Assembly: GCF_024158145.1 (NCBI RefSeq)
Contig: NZ_JAMYXM010000006.1
Coordinates: 62,001 to 126,000, forward strand
Source: Notoacmeibacter sp. MSK16QG-6
Lineage (GTDB): Bacteria > Pseudomonadota > Alphaproteobacteria > Rhizobiales > Rhizobiaceae
Reading direction: 5' to 3'
DNA: 64,000 bases
Position 1 is the stretch's first letter, and every line of letters starts with the position of its first letter. Shown here in pieces: positions 27,293 through 36,932 of this stretch. A program made the position numbers and the translations under genes. Below the pieces are notes generated by a model. It saw nothing but the letters and a program-made list of their open reading frames with translations, ran no database searches and was not told the DNA's origin.

Positions 27293-27318
27293 CGCACAAA
27301 GCAGCTATGCAGTTTTGT

Positions 27319-27567
27319 TTAGCGGCGGAAAAGCCGCGCGATGAAGATCAGGAGACATGCGCCGACGAAGCCGGTCAGCAGATATTCCCAGGAGAACGAT
27401 GCGCCGGCACCGCTTCCAAGTCCGGAAATCTGCAGAATGAAGCTGAGTACGATAGCGCCGACGACACCAAGAATGATGTTCATCAGAAGACCCATGTCGC
27501 TCTTCATGACCTTTTCGGCCAGCCAGCCTGCCAGGCCACCGATGATGATCGCAGCAAGAAAACCCAT
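27319..27567 (-). CDS. GlsB/YeaQ/YmgE-family small stress membrane protein
   Basis: An 82-residue protein with three glycine-rich membrane helices (MGFLAAIIIGGLAGWLAEKV, GLLMNIILGVVGAIVLSFIL, YLLTGFVGACLLIFIARLF). This is the transglycosylase-associated or GlsB/YeaQ family, widely induced by general stress, with unknown biochemical role. A strong hairpin follows it. It has its own gap of about 90 bases downstream of lpdA with a possible EcfG-type promoter. Confidence 0.88.
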   Translation of the reverse strand: MGFLAAIIIGGLAGWLAEKVMKSDMGLLMNIILGVVGAIVLSFILQISGLGSGAGASFSWEYLLTGFVGACLLIFIARLFRR

Positions 27568-27616
27568 AAAATTTCTCCCTAGTATTGAGATGAGGCATTA
27601 GAATGTCTGCTTTGAT

Positions 27617-27641
27617 AATGCCTGCCTTAACGTTTTGTTCC
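27617..27641 (-). promoter_or_regulatory. Candidate EcfG-type promoter for the glsB-like gene
   Basis: On the minus strand GGAAC (27641-27637) is separated by 16 bases from CATT (27620-27617), close to the alphaproteobacterial general-stress consensus GGAAC-N16/17-CGTT with one mismatch in the -10. The position, about 50 bases before the start codon, and the stress-linked family fit, but one weak match is not proof. Confidence 0.3.
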
Positions 27642-27660
27642 TGCATGGGGAGTCGGCTCA

Positions 27661-29103
27661 CTAGGCGTTGAGCACTCTGCCATAGGCGTCGAGCACGCTT
27701 TCTTTCATCATTTCCGACAAAGTCGGATGCGGGAAAACCGTGTGCATGAGTTCCTCCTCGGTGGTTTCTAGCCCCATTGCGACGACAAACCCCTGAATGA
27801 GTTCGGTAACTTCTGCGCCGACCATGTGCGCGCCGAGCAGTTGACCGGTTTTCTTGTCGAAGATCGTCTTGATAAGACCCTGATCTTCGCCGAGCGCGAT
27901 GGCTTTGCCGTTGGCGACGAAAGGAAAACGGCCCACACGAAGGTCGTAACCGGCTTCCTTGGCTTTTGCCTCCGTCAGGCCGATCGATGCGACCTGCGGA
28001 TGACAATAGGTACAGCCTGGAATCTTCGACTTGTCGAGTGCGTGGACGCCTTTTACGCCGGCGATCTTTTCAACGCAGATCACGCCCTCATGCTCGGCTT
28101 TGTGCGCCAGCATGGGCGGTCCGGCAACGTCGCCAATGGCGTAGACGCCATCGACATTTGTCTTGCCATAACCGTCGACGACAATGGAGCCGCGATCGAT
28201 CTTAACGCCTAGATCTTCGAGTCCGAGATTTTCAGAATTGCTCTGCACACCGACCGCGGAAATCAACCGCTCGACTTCAACAGTTTCGGTTTTTCCGCCT
28301 TCCGCTTCAAGCGTGGCCTTAACACCAGATTTGGTCTTCTCGACTTTGGCGACCTTTGTCTTCACGCGAAACTTGATGCCCTGTTTCTCAAGCTGCTTCT
28401 GCGCGATCTTTGAAATCTCAGCGTCTTCGACTGGCATGATCCGGTCGAGCACTTCGACTACCGTTACATCGACACCCATAGCGTTGTAAAAACTGGCGAA
28501 TTCGACCCCGATCGCGCCGGACCCCATGACGAGTAAACTCTTCGGCAGCTCCTTAGGCACCATCGCCTCGAAATAGGTCCAGATTTTCTCGCCATCCGGC
28601 TCGATGCCGGGTAGCGCACGCGGACGGGCGCCCGTCGCGATGATAATGTGCTTGGCCGAATACTCGCCCTCGCCTTTGGTGCCCTTGGGCGGCGCAACCT
28701 GGGGCTCCATCGCCTTCTTCTGTGGTTTGCCGACTTTGATCTTACCCTTGCCGGTCAGCTTTGCCTCACCCCAGATGACGTCGACCTTGTTCTTCTTCAT
28801 GAGCATACCGACGCCGTTATTAAGCCGCTTCGAAACAGCTCGCGAACGATCGACCACAGCTTTGGCGTCGGGCTTGACGGTGCCTTCCATTGTCAGGCCG
28901 TAATCCTTGATATGGTCGGCATAATGCATGATTTCGGCGCTTCGCAGCAGCGCCTTTGTCGGAATGCAACCCCAGTTCAGGCAGATGCCGCCGAGATGCT
29001 CACGCTCGACAATCGCCGTTTTCAAGCCGAGCTGAGATGCGCGAATGGCGGTAACGTAGCCGCCAGGGCCGGAACCGATGATGATAACGTCGTAATCGGC
29101 CAT
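27661..29103 (-). CDS. lpdA: Dihydrolipoyl dehydrogenase (E3 of the pyruvate dehydrogenase complex)
   Basis: Reoxidises dihydrolipoamide on PdhB/PdhC with NAD. The 480-residue flavoprotein has the FAD motif IIGSGPGGYVTA near 8-19, redox-active cysteines C41 and C46 in GGICLNWGCIPTK, and a C-terminal His-Glu region (HTVFPHPTLSEMM). A lysine/proline-rich insert near 137-155 precedes the central ATG motif and is typical of alphaproteobacterial PDH-linked E3. It ends the pdh gene series; a second E3 lies at the right end of the window. Confidence 0.95.
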   Translation of the reverse strand: MADYDVIIIGSGPGGYVTAIRASQLGLKTAIVEREHLGGICLNWGCIPTKALLRSAEIMHYADHIKDYGLTMEGTVKPDAKAVVDRSRAVSKRLNNGVGMLMKKNKVDVIWGEAKLTGKGKIKVGKPQKKAMEPQVAPPKGTKGEGEYSAKHIIIATGARPRALPGIEPDGEKIWTYFEAMVPKELPKSLLVMGSGAIGVEFASFYNAMGVDVTVVEVLDRIMPVEDAEISKIAQKQLEKQGIKFRVKTKVAKVEKTKSGVKATLEAEGGKTETVEVERLISAVGVQSNSENLGLEDLGVKIDRGSIVVDGYGKTNVDGVYAIGDVAGPPMLAHKAEHEGVICVEKIAGVKGVHALDKSKIPGCTYCHPQVASIGLTEAKAKEAGYDLRVGRFPFVANGKAIALGEDQGLIKTIFDKKTGQLLGAHMVGAEVTELIQGFVVAMGLETTEEELMHTVFPHPTLSEMMKESVLDAYGRVLNA

Positions 29104-29115
29104 GAGTATTCTCCC

Positions 29116-29769
29116 TCAGCCCTGTCTGTCTTGAAGTTGCTCTCGAACGACCGGCGCAAGAGCCCGACCGAGCGCCGCGGTGCTACCCGCGTCGAGATGA
29201 ATGCCGTCATGCGGATCGGTCGTCACGATTGTTCCGGCATCAAAGAACCCGCACCCTCGGTCGCGCGCAAGATCGGCATAGCGTCGTGCGAAACTCTTCG
29301 AATCCTCGATCGCGTCGGCAAATGTGTCGCCGTAATCAGGATCGTCCGGTTTCTGGATCGGTGGCGGCGATACAATGATAATCTCAGGCGAACCGGAATT
29401 TTCGTTGCTTGGCCATGCATGATGACGGACCAGTTCGACCAGCCGGGCCATCCCCATCGCCGCTCCACGAGCCCCTGCCCCGGTGAATGGTTTGAGGTCA
29501 TTTACGCCAAGAAAGAGGATGACCAGATCGAGCGGCGAATGACTATGCAATAGCGTCGGAAGAATTTGCGCGCCGTTACGGTCGCAATCGGCCAGATGAT
29601 CGTCATAGCCAGTCGTGCGCCCATTCAACCCTTCGGCGATGACGTGATAGTCGCTGCCCAGTTCGGCCTGAAGAACGTTCGGCCAACGCTTTTCGAACGG
29701 GTGACGCGTCCGCGTCGGCCCATCGAAGCCCCATGTCAGCGAATCGCCGAAGGCGAGGACGGTTTTCAT
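29116..29769 (-). CDS. SGNH/GDSL-family hydrolase (arylesterase-like)
   Basis: A 217-residue esterase-fold protein without a signal peptide. All four SGNH blocks are present: AFGDSLTWG (nucleophile Ser near 9), the Gly block GLNGRTTG near 49, the Asn block LFLGVNDLKPF near 90, and the catalytic Asp-His in DPHDGIHLDAG near 190. Relatives include arylesterases and acyltransferases; the substrate is unknown. It sits inside the pdh operon, overlapping the GNAT gene by 4 bases and 12 bases before lpdA. Confidence 0.88.
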   Translation of the reverse strand: MKTVLAFGDSLTWGFDGPTRTRHPFEKRWPNVLQAELGSDYHVIAEGLNGRTTGYDDHLADCDRNGAQILPTLLHSHSPLDLVILFLGVNDLKPFTGAGARGAAMGMARLVELVRHHAWPSNENSGSPEIIIVSPPPIQKPDDPDYGDTFADAIEDSKSFARRYADLARDRGCGFFDAGTIVTTDPHDGIHLDAGSTAALGRALAPVVREQLQDRQG

Positions 29770-30368
29770 GACGCCGGCTTGCTTTCAGCATGCATGGCAT
29801 ACCAGTGGCCGGCTTCCTTCACACCGCCGAACGGTTCGTAATTTTGCTGTCCGACTTTTTCAAAGCCGCAGCGGCGGTAAAGAGAAACGGCTGGATTGTC
29901 GTCCTCAACTCCTAATCCTAGCCGTTTATACCCTGCTTCCAGTGCCCGTTCCCTGGCGCCCTCAATCAGCTGACCGCCAATCCCCTGCCCTCTAAAATCG
30001 CGATAGACCGCCAGCATGTTGATGTACCAGCATGGCGCTAAATCGTTCTCCAGCAGCAGCAGCGAGGCGATGACCGGTCCGCACTCGGCAATATCCGTGT
30101 CGCTGTTTTTGTCGGTAAGCGGATAGTCGAGAATCATCCCGGCTATTTCACCGTTCACCGTCGCCACATGCATCTTTCTCCAACTCATGGCGTGATCGTC
30201 GGAGCGAACACGATTGCGTCCGACTTCGACGACCGACGAGAAGCCTTCCCGTTCCCGCGCTCCGTGCCAGAACCACTGTGGCAGACCATGCCCCGCCATG
30301 TCTGCAAGGATAGCGAGATCGGCCGCGTCCTCACGGCGCGCGGGTCGATAGGCAACCTCCATGGTCAC
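29766..30368 (-). CDS. GNAT-family N-acetyltransferase
   Basis: A 200-residue GNAT acyltransferase. Acetyl-CoA-binding motif A reads [20 protein letters not shown] near 127-146, followed by motif B with [18 protein letters not shown] near 162. The acceptor substrate cannot be told. The start is GTG 30368, overlapping the pdhC stop (GTGA), or ATG 30362. Its placement between pdhC and lpdA, tightly coupled to both neighbours, is unusual for a generic GNAT and suggests a link to acetyl-CoA output or PDH modification (inference). Confidence 0.87.
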   Translation of the reverse strand: MTMEVAYRPARREDAADLAILADMAGHGLPQWFWHGAREREGFSSVVEVGRNRVRSDDHAMSWRKMHVATVNGEIAGMILDYPLTDKNSDTDIAECGPVIASLLLLENDLAPCWYINMLAVYRDFRGQGIGGQLIEGARERALEAGYKRLGLGVEDDNPAVSLYRRCGFEKVGQQNYEPFGGVKEAGHWYAMHAESKPAS

Positions 30369-31780
30369 ACCAGCATGCTCATCGGGTTTTCGACGAAGCC
30401 ATGGAACGCGTCGAGCAACTCGGCGCCGAGAGCTCCGTCAACTGCCCGGTGATCGACAGAGAGCGTCACGGTCATCATCATGGCGATGGCAACCGCATCG
30501 TCTTTTACGATCGGACGCTTTTCTCCTGCGCCGACCGCCAGAATGGTGCCGTGCGGCGGATTGATGACAGCCGAGAAGTGCTTGATTCCGAACATGCCGA
30601 GATTGGATACGGCCGTGGTGCCGCCCTGATACTCTTCGGGCTTGAGTTTCCGGTCTCGAGCGCGTGTGGCCATATCCTTCATCTCATTTGAGATCGCCGA
30701 TAGCGTCTTCTGCTCGGCTTTGCGGATAATCGGCGTAATAAGCCCGCCGGGAATAGCCACGGCTACCCCGACATCGGAGTATTTATGCTTGACCATCGCC
30801 TCCTCGGTCCACGATGCATTCGCATCGGGAACAGCCTGAAGAGCCATCGCCATCGCCTTGATGATCATGTCGTTGACGGACAGCTTGTAGGCCGGCTTTT
30901 CGCCGTCGTCCGTTTTTGTCATCGGCGCTGACTTGTTGATCTGACTACGAAGCTTCAGCAATGCATCGATGTTGACGTCGCGCGTCAGATAAAAATGCGG
31001 CACCGTCTGCTTGGCCTGGACCAGCCGCTTGGCGATTGTCTTGCGCATCCCGTCATGCTTGACGAGTTCGTAAGAGCCTTCCTCGAAAAGTTTGAGGACG
31101 GCATCGTCAGCCATCGGAACCGGTGCTGCCGCTGCAGCTCCACCCTTGGGCGCATCTGTAGCTTTCGCCGCTTCGCTGGGCTTGGCGCTTTCAACATCGG
31201 CCAGCACGATCCGGCCGCGGGGTCCAGAACCTGCCAACGAGGAAAGATCGATCCCCTTCTGCTGCGCGACGCGACGGGCCAGTGGTGTCGAGAAAATACG
31301 CTCACCATCCTTGGTAGGGGCAGGACCGGCTTTCACACTGTCCGGCACATCTGTTTTTCCGCCACTGGCGCTAGTCGCTGGCTGTGGTTTGCCATGGCCG
31401 GCTCCGCCATCGCTGGACGTCTCCGAAACTTTCGCATCGTCACGCGCAGCGGCCTTTTCCGGATCGGGAAGGTCCTTTTGCGGCGCGGCGTCGGCGCTCT
31501 TCGACCCACCGCCGCCTTTTACATCGGCCGGGTCCTCGCCCTCTTCGGCCAGAAGCGCGATCACGGCATTGACCTTCACGCCTTCTGTGCCGGCCTCAAC
31601 AAGGATTTCGGCGATGACACCTTCGTCGACGGCCTCGACTTCCATCGTTGCCTTATCTGTTTCGATTTCGGCGATCACGTCGCCGGGTTCGACCTTGTCG
31701 CCGACCTTTACGGCCCAACTGGCCAGGTTGCCCTCTTCCATCGTGGGAGAAAGGGCGGGCATGGTAATTTCGATAGCCAT
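30365..31780 (-). CDS. pdhC: Pyruvate dehydrogenase E2, dihydrolipoamide acetyltransferase
   Basis: Core acetyltransferase of the pyruvate dehydrogenase complex. Domains in order: lipoyl domain 1-80 with the lipoylated Lys in [12 protein letters not shown] near 43; an Ala/Pro/Asp/Lys-rich linker; a peripheral-subunit-binding domain near 167-200 ([27 protein letters not shown]); and a catalytic domain ending in [17 protein letters not shown], which carries the active His and Asp. Length (471 aa) is normal for alphaproteobacteria. It follows pdhB by 4 bases. Confidence 0.96.
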   Translation of the reverse strand: MAIEITMPALSPTMEEGNLASWAVKVGDKVEPGDVIAEIETDKATMEVEAVDEGVIAEILVEAGTEGVKVNAVIALLAEEGEDPADVKGGGGSKSADAAPQKDLPDPEKAAARDDAKVSETSSDGGAGHGKPQPATSASGGKTDVPDSVKAGPAPTKDGERIFSTPLARRVAQQKGIDLSSLAGSGPRGRIVLADVESAKPSEAAKATDAPKGGAAAAAPVPMADDAVLKLFEEGSYELVKHDGMRKTIAKRLVQAKQTVPHFYLTRDVNIDALLKLRSQINKSAPMTKTDDGEKPAYKLSVNDMIIKAMAMALQAVPDANASWTEEAMVKHKYSDVGVAVAIPGGLITPIIRKAEQKTLSAISNEMKDMATRARDRKLKPEEYQGGTTAVSNLGMFGIKHFSAVINPPHGTILAVGAGEKRPIVKDDAVAIAMMMTVTLSVDHRAVDGALGAELLDAFHGFVENPMSMLV

Positions 31781-31784
31781 GGCG

Positions 31785-33257
31785 TTAGTCCTTATACGTC
31801 ACGGCCTTCGCGGCCTCGATCACTTCGCCGACATTCGGCAGGGCAAGTTTTTCAAGATTGGCGGCATACGGCATCGGAACGTCTTTGCCGGCAATCGTGA
31901 TGACCGGCGCATCCAGATAATCGAAGGCGCGGCGCTGAACCTGGTTGGCGATGTAATCGCCGACCGACGATTGCGGGAAACCCTCTTCGATGGTGATTAG
32001 GCGGTTGGTCTTCTTGATGCTCTCGATCACCGTATCGAGATCCATCGGGCGGATCGTACGCAGATCGATGACCTCCGCTTCGATTCCCATGCCCGCCAGT
32101 TCGTCGGCGGCTTTGATCGCGTATGTCATGCCGATGCCGAAGCTGACCAGGGTGACATCGTTGCCCGAGCGATGAATGCGCGCTTTGCCGATCGGCAGGA
32201 CGAAGTCATCCATTTTGGGCACATCGAAAGTTTGACCGTAGAGAATTTCATTCTCCAGGAAGACAACGGGGTTAGGATCACGAATAGCGGCCTTCAGAAG
32301 TCCCTTGGCGTCCGCCGCGCTGTAGGGCTGAATGACTTTCAGACCCGGAACGTGGGAATACCAGGCCGCATAATCCTGACTGTGCTGAGCAGCCACGCGC
32401 GCCGCCGCACCGTTCGGCCCGCGGAAGACGATGGGCGATCCCATCTGGCCACCCGCCATGTAGCGCGTCTTGGCCGCAGAATTGATGATGTGATCGATCG
32501 CCTGCATTGCGAAGTTGAATGTCATGAACTCCACAATCGGCCGCAGGCCCGCCATGGCTGCACCGACTCCGACGCCGGCAAAGCCGTGCTCGGTGATCGG
32601 CGTATCGACCACGCGCTTTGAGCCAAACTCGTCCAGGAGCCCCTGAGTGACCTTATAGGCGCCCTGATACTCGGCGACCTCTTCGCCCATGACGAAGACG
32701 CGATCGTCACTGCGCATCTCTTCGGCCATGGCGTCGCGAAGCGCTTCGCGCACAGTCGTTGGTTCCATCTCGGTTCCTTCTGGAACCTCTGGAAGTCCAG
32801 ACGGGTCCGGCTTTTTCGGCTCCGGATGAACCTTGCCCTCTGCAGGAACCCGCCGCGCATCCATATCGGCAACGGTATCGCCGTCGCTTTGTCCGCCTTC
32901 ACCGCTGGCACCGTCGGAGCCGCGTGCGGCGTGAGGATCGGCGCCGTTGCTCTCAGAGGATTCGGCTGCGCCGCCGCTGGAAGAGCCGGCACCTTCCAAC
33001 GCGCTATCGTCTTCGTCTTCCTCAAGAAGAACGGCAATCACCGAATTGACCTTGACGTTTTCGGTGCCTTCCTCGACGAGGATTTTGCCGAGCGTGCCTT
33101 CGTCGGCGGCTTCCACTTCCATGGTCGCCTTGTCGGTCTCGATCTCAGCGATCACTTCGCCGGGTTCGATCTTATCCCCTACGGCTTTCAGCCATTTGGC
33201 GAGTGTGCCTTCCTCCATCGTCGGAGAAAGAGCGGGCATGGTGACTTCAATGGTCAT
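31785..33257 (-). CDS. pdhB: Pyruvate dehydrogenase E1 beta with N-terminal lipoyl domain
   Basis: Beta subunit of thiamine-diphosphate-dependent pyruvate decarboxylase. The start at 33257 follows GGGAGG with 7-base spacing; an ATG nine codons earlier is weaker. Residues 1-80 are an extra lipoyl domain (lipoyl Lys in [12 protein letters not shown] near 43), then an acidic, Ser/Gly-rich linker to about 165, then the transketolase-like pyrimidine-binding domain ([31 protein letters not shown]) and C-terminal domain ([20 protein letters not shown]). The lipoyl fusion on E1 beta is known in alphaproteobacteria. The active part is about 325 residues, the usual size. Confidence 0.95.
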   Translation of the reverse strand: MTIEVTMPALSPTMEEGTLAKWLKAVGDKIEPGEVIAEIETDKATMEVEAADEGTLGKILVEEGTENVKVNSVIAVLLEEDEDDSALEGAGSSSGGAAESSESNGADPHAARGSDGASGEGGQSDGDTVADMDARRVPAEGKVHPEPKKPDPSGLPEVPEGTEMEPTTVREALRDAMAEEMRSDDRVFVMGEEVAEYQGAYKVTQGLLDEFGSKRVVDTPITEHGFAGVGVGAAMAGLRPIVEFMTFNFAMQAIDHIINSAAKTRYMAGGQMGSPIVFRGPNGAAARVAAQHSQDYAAWYSHVPGLKVIQPYSAADAKGLLKAAIRDPNPVVFLENEILYGQTFDVPKMDDFVLPIGKARIHRSGNDVTLVSFGIGMTYAIKAADELAGMGIEAEVIDLRTIRPMDLDTVIESIKKTNRLITIEEGFPQSSVGDYIANQVQRRAFDYLDAPVITIAGKDVPMPYAANLEKLALPNVGEVIEAAKAVTYKD

Positions 33258-33356
33258 GGGCGGTCCTCCCTGCGGCAGCGCCATAGCGGTGAGCCATGCG
33301 CAGGATGTTGTCTGATTGATCGAATGGAGCGTTGGAGCAAATGGAAGGCCCGGACA

Positions 33357-34484
33357 TCAGGCGGCCTCGCTTCCGTCCTCGGCGTAAATATCGGTCCACA
33401 ATTCGGAGGGATCGGGTTCCGGATCGTTCTGCGCGAACTCGGCGGCCTCGTTGATGATGCCTCGAATTTCCTTGTCGATCGCTTTGACGTCGTCCTCGCT
33501 CATCCCGCCATCGATCAGCCGGAGTTTCACCCGCTCGATGGGATCGTGCTCGCGATCCTTCATCTTGTCGACTTCTTCCTTCGAGCGATATTTCGCCGGG
33601 TCGCTCATGGAATGACCACGATAGCGATAAGTCTTCATCTCCAGGATGATCGGACCATTGCCGCCGCGGACGAAATCGGCCGCTTCCTCGGCGGCTGCCT
33701 TCACCGCCCGGACATCCATGCCGTCCACTTCCATGCCGGGGATACGGAAGGAGACGCCGCGTTGGTTGAAATGGGTTTCGGCGGAAGAACGCGTGACCGA
33801 GGTGCCCATCGCGTACTGATTGTTCTCGATGATGTAGATCACCGGAAGATCCCAGAGCGATGCCATATTGAAGGATTCGTACACCTGGCCCTGATTGGCC
33901 GCGCCATCGCCGAAATAGGTGCAGCACAGATTGTCGTTGCCACGATAATTGTTGGCGAACGCCAAGCCGGTGCCCAGCGCGACCTGAGCGCCGACAATGC
34001 CGTGACCGCCATAAAAATGCTTGTCGCGGCTGAACATATGCATCGAGCCGCCCTTGCCTTTGGAATAGCCGCCCTGGCGGCCGGTCAACTCGGCCATGAC
34101 CCCTTTCGGGTCCATTCCGGTCGCCAGCATATGGCCGTGGTCGCGATAGGCGGTTATCACCTGATCGCCCTCTTTCAGGACCATCTGAACGCCGGTAACG
34201 ACCGCTTCCTGACCGATATAAAGATGGCAGAAGCCGCCGATGAGGCCGCGCCCGTACAATTGTCCCGCCTTCTCCTCGAAGCGGCGGATCAGCAGCATGT
34301 CGCGATAGGCCTGCTTGTCTTCCTCAGTCGTAAACTTGGCGATTTCCGGCGGTTTGCGGATAAGATCGGATTGGCTCTGCGCAGCTGTCGCCGCAGTCTT
34401 TTTCGCCCCGCCCGATGAACGTCGGGTCTGACCGGATTTACTGGTTGAGCGTTTATTCGCTGCCGTTGAACGACTGGTTGCCAT
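33357..34484 (-). CDS. pdhA: Pyruvate dehydrogenase E1 alpha
   Basis: Alpha subunit of pyruvate decarboxylase. The 375-residue protein has the thiamine-diphosphate motif GDGAANQGQVYESFNMA near 198, ending in IENNQYAMGTS near 228, and the phosphorylation-loop-like YRYRGHSMSDPAKYR near 290. The first 35 residues are Ser/Thr/Arg/Lys-rich and probably disordered. About 100 bases separate it from pdhB. The 130-base upstream gap contains a small CCGGC/GCCGG hairpin (34499-34514) but no clear promoter. Confidence 0.95.
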   Translation of the reverse strand: MATSRSTAANKRSTSKSGQTRRSSGGAKKTAATAAQSQSDLIRKPPEIAKFTTEEDKQAYRDMLLIRRFEEKAGQLYGRGLIGGFCHLYIGQEAVVTGVQMVLKEGDQVITAYRDHGHMLATGMDPKGVMAELTGRQGGYSKGKGGSMHMFSRDKHFYGGHGIVGAQVALGTGLAFANNYRGNDNLCCTYFGDGAANQGQVYESFNMASLWDLPVIYIIENNQYAMGTSVTRSSAETHFNQRGVSFRIPGMEVDGMDVRAVKAAAEEAADFVRGGNGPIILEMKTYRYRGHSMSDPAKYRSKEEVDKMKDREHDPIERVKLRLIDGGMSEDDVKAIDKEIRGIINEAAEFAQNDPEPDPSELWTDIYAEDGSEAA

Positions 34485-34614
34485 TGACTCTCCCTTCGCC
34501 GGCTTTTGCGCCGGTACCGTTGCGGTAGGCGCTTCATAGACGAGAACGTCTCATCCTCCCATTCGCCTGCCGAATAGGTGCTATGCTGACGCTTTTTTCG
34601 TAAGTGGCAAGGGC

Positions 34615-34923
34615 TTAAGGGCGAATTATCAATTCGTTCGGCCCGATAACGCCGAGCTGCCGCCGCGCCATCTCGTCGAGCATGTCGCGCGAGATGGTGC
34701 CATCCTGCAACTGAATGGCGCGCTTTTCCAGTTCGCCGTGACGAACCGACAGCGCAGCCAACTCGTCTTGCAATTCCGCAAGGCGCGCTTCATGTCGAGC
34801 GTTCGCCTCGGTCCCGTAGTCGCCCTGTACCGTGTGATGTGAAAAATAGACGAGGCAAAGCCCGGTCAGGACTGGCAGGACAAGCCCCTTCCAACGTTTG
34901 CGTCTATATTGCCGGGTCCACAT
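34615..34923 (-). CDS. FtsB/DivIC-family septum formation protein
   Basis: A 102-residue bitopic protein of the septum-formation-initiator family (FtsB/DivIC), part of the divisome core. The start at 34923 follows GGGAG at about 7 bases. A basic N-terminus (TRQYRRKRWKG) precedes one membrane helix (LVLPVLTGLCLVYFSHHTV, about 13-31). A coiled coil follows (NARHEARLAELQDELAALS to LEKRAIQLQDG) and a conserved C-terminal ARRQLGVIGPNELI. Position between enolase and pdhA is conserved in rhizobia and many other proteobacteria (eno-ftsB). Confidence 0.9.
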   Translation of the reverse strand: MWTRQYRRKRWKGLVLPVLTGLCLVYFSHHTVQGDYGTEANARHEARLAELQDELAALSVRHGELEKRAIQLQDGTISRDMLDEMARRQLGVIGPNELIIRP

Positions 34924-35000
34924 TTCCGGCTCCCATCCTTGTCGGAACATCGGTTAAACAAGCGCGATTCGCACTTAATGTGAAGTTACCGCCGATGAAA

Positions 35001-35023
35001 AAGCCGGCCACTAGGGCCGGCTT
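35001..35023 (-). terminator. Enolase terminator
   Basis: On the minus strand AAGCCGGCC-CTAGT-GGCCGGCTT is a perfect 9-bp stem followed by TTTC, 24 bases past the eno stop. A classic intrinsic terminator that separates eno from the FtsB-like gene. Confidence 0.85.
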
Positions 35024-35046
35024 CAGTGAAAGAGAACTTCGGGTTC

Positions 35047-36378
<1,332 letters not shown>

Positions 36379-36416
36379 TCAGAGCCTTTCAACGCGTCAT
36401 AACGCCAGACATGGAA

Positions 36417-36446
36417 AACCCGGCGAAATATCCACATCGCCGGGTT
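36417..36446 (-). terminator. Terminator after the PRC-barrel gene
   Basis: On the minus strand AACCCGGCGA (36446-36437) pairs perfectly with TCGCCGGGTT (36426-36417) around a 10-base loop and is followed by TT. It lies about 20 bases past the PRC-barrel stop and insulates enolase from upstream transcription. Confidence 0.75.
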
Positions 36447-36467
36447 TAATTCGATTAAAAAAGCGAA

Positions 36468-36821
36468 TTAGAGCGCGCCGTAATAGCTGACGGCACTTGT
36501 CTGAGCCCGCATACCGTCGTCCTTGGTCAACTCGTGAATGCTGTCCTGAGGGGCGGCTTCGAGCTGCTCTTTGCTGTACGGCACGACATAGCCGCCTTGA
36601 CTGTCTTCGTAATTGAGCGAGGCCCACGGCACGGCATGATACTTTTCGCCAACACCCAGGATACCGCCGAAACCAACGACGGCGAATTTGATGGTGTCGG
36701 ACGTTTTGTCCAAAATGACGTCTTCGACTTCACCGATTTTATCGCCCGTCGGATTATAAACGGTGGTTCCGATAACGCGCGATGCGCGAATGGCGGTGGT
36801 GTGTCCTGTTGCGGTAGGCAT
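36468..36821 (-). CDS. PRC-barrel domain protein
   Basis: A 117-residue cytoplasmic protein consisting mostly of one PRC-barrel (ASRVIGTTVYNPTGDKIGEV near 9-28, then VILDKTSDTIKFAVVGFGGI). PRC-barrels occur in photosynthetic reaction centres, RimM and many uncharacterised rhizobial proteins, where stand-alone copies are often stress induced. Its RBS AAGGGA sits 9 bases before the start. A strong terminator follows. No specific role can be given. Confidence 0.85.
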   Translation of the reverse strand: MPTATGHTTAIRASRVIGTTVYNPTGDKIGEVEDVILDKTSDTIKFAVVGFGGILGVGEKYHAVPWASLNYEDSQGGYVVPYSKEQLEAAPQDSIHELTKDDGMRAQTSAVSYYGAL

Positions 36822-36932
36822 GGGGCATTCCCTTCTTTGTTAACGTTCGGAAGGGAAACGTGCCGGCGCGATCGTCGTTGCGTTAATATTTCTGATAACG
36901 CTTATATTTTTCGATGTTGGAAAAATGGTTGA

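Noticed and set aside
32826-34418. 530-codon plus-strand open frame spanning pdhB and pdhA
   Set aside because: It lies antisense to two unmistakable genes with conserved motifs in the other strand; long shadow frames are expected in GC-rich DNA and the translation has no family features.
34499-34514. Small CCGGC/GCCGG hairpin before pdhA
   Set aside because: Only a 5-bp stem with no T-run and no alternative pairing; too weak to call regulatory.
36841-36880. GGAAA...CGTT pair resembling an EcfG promoter on the plus strand upstream of the PRC-barrel gene
   Set aside because: It points away from the PRC-barrel gene and toward the minus-strand pgm, so it would drive no gene.
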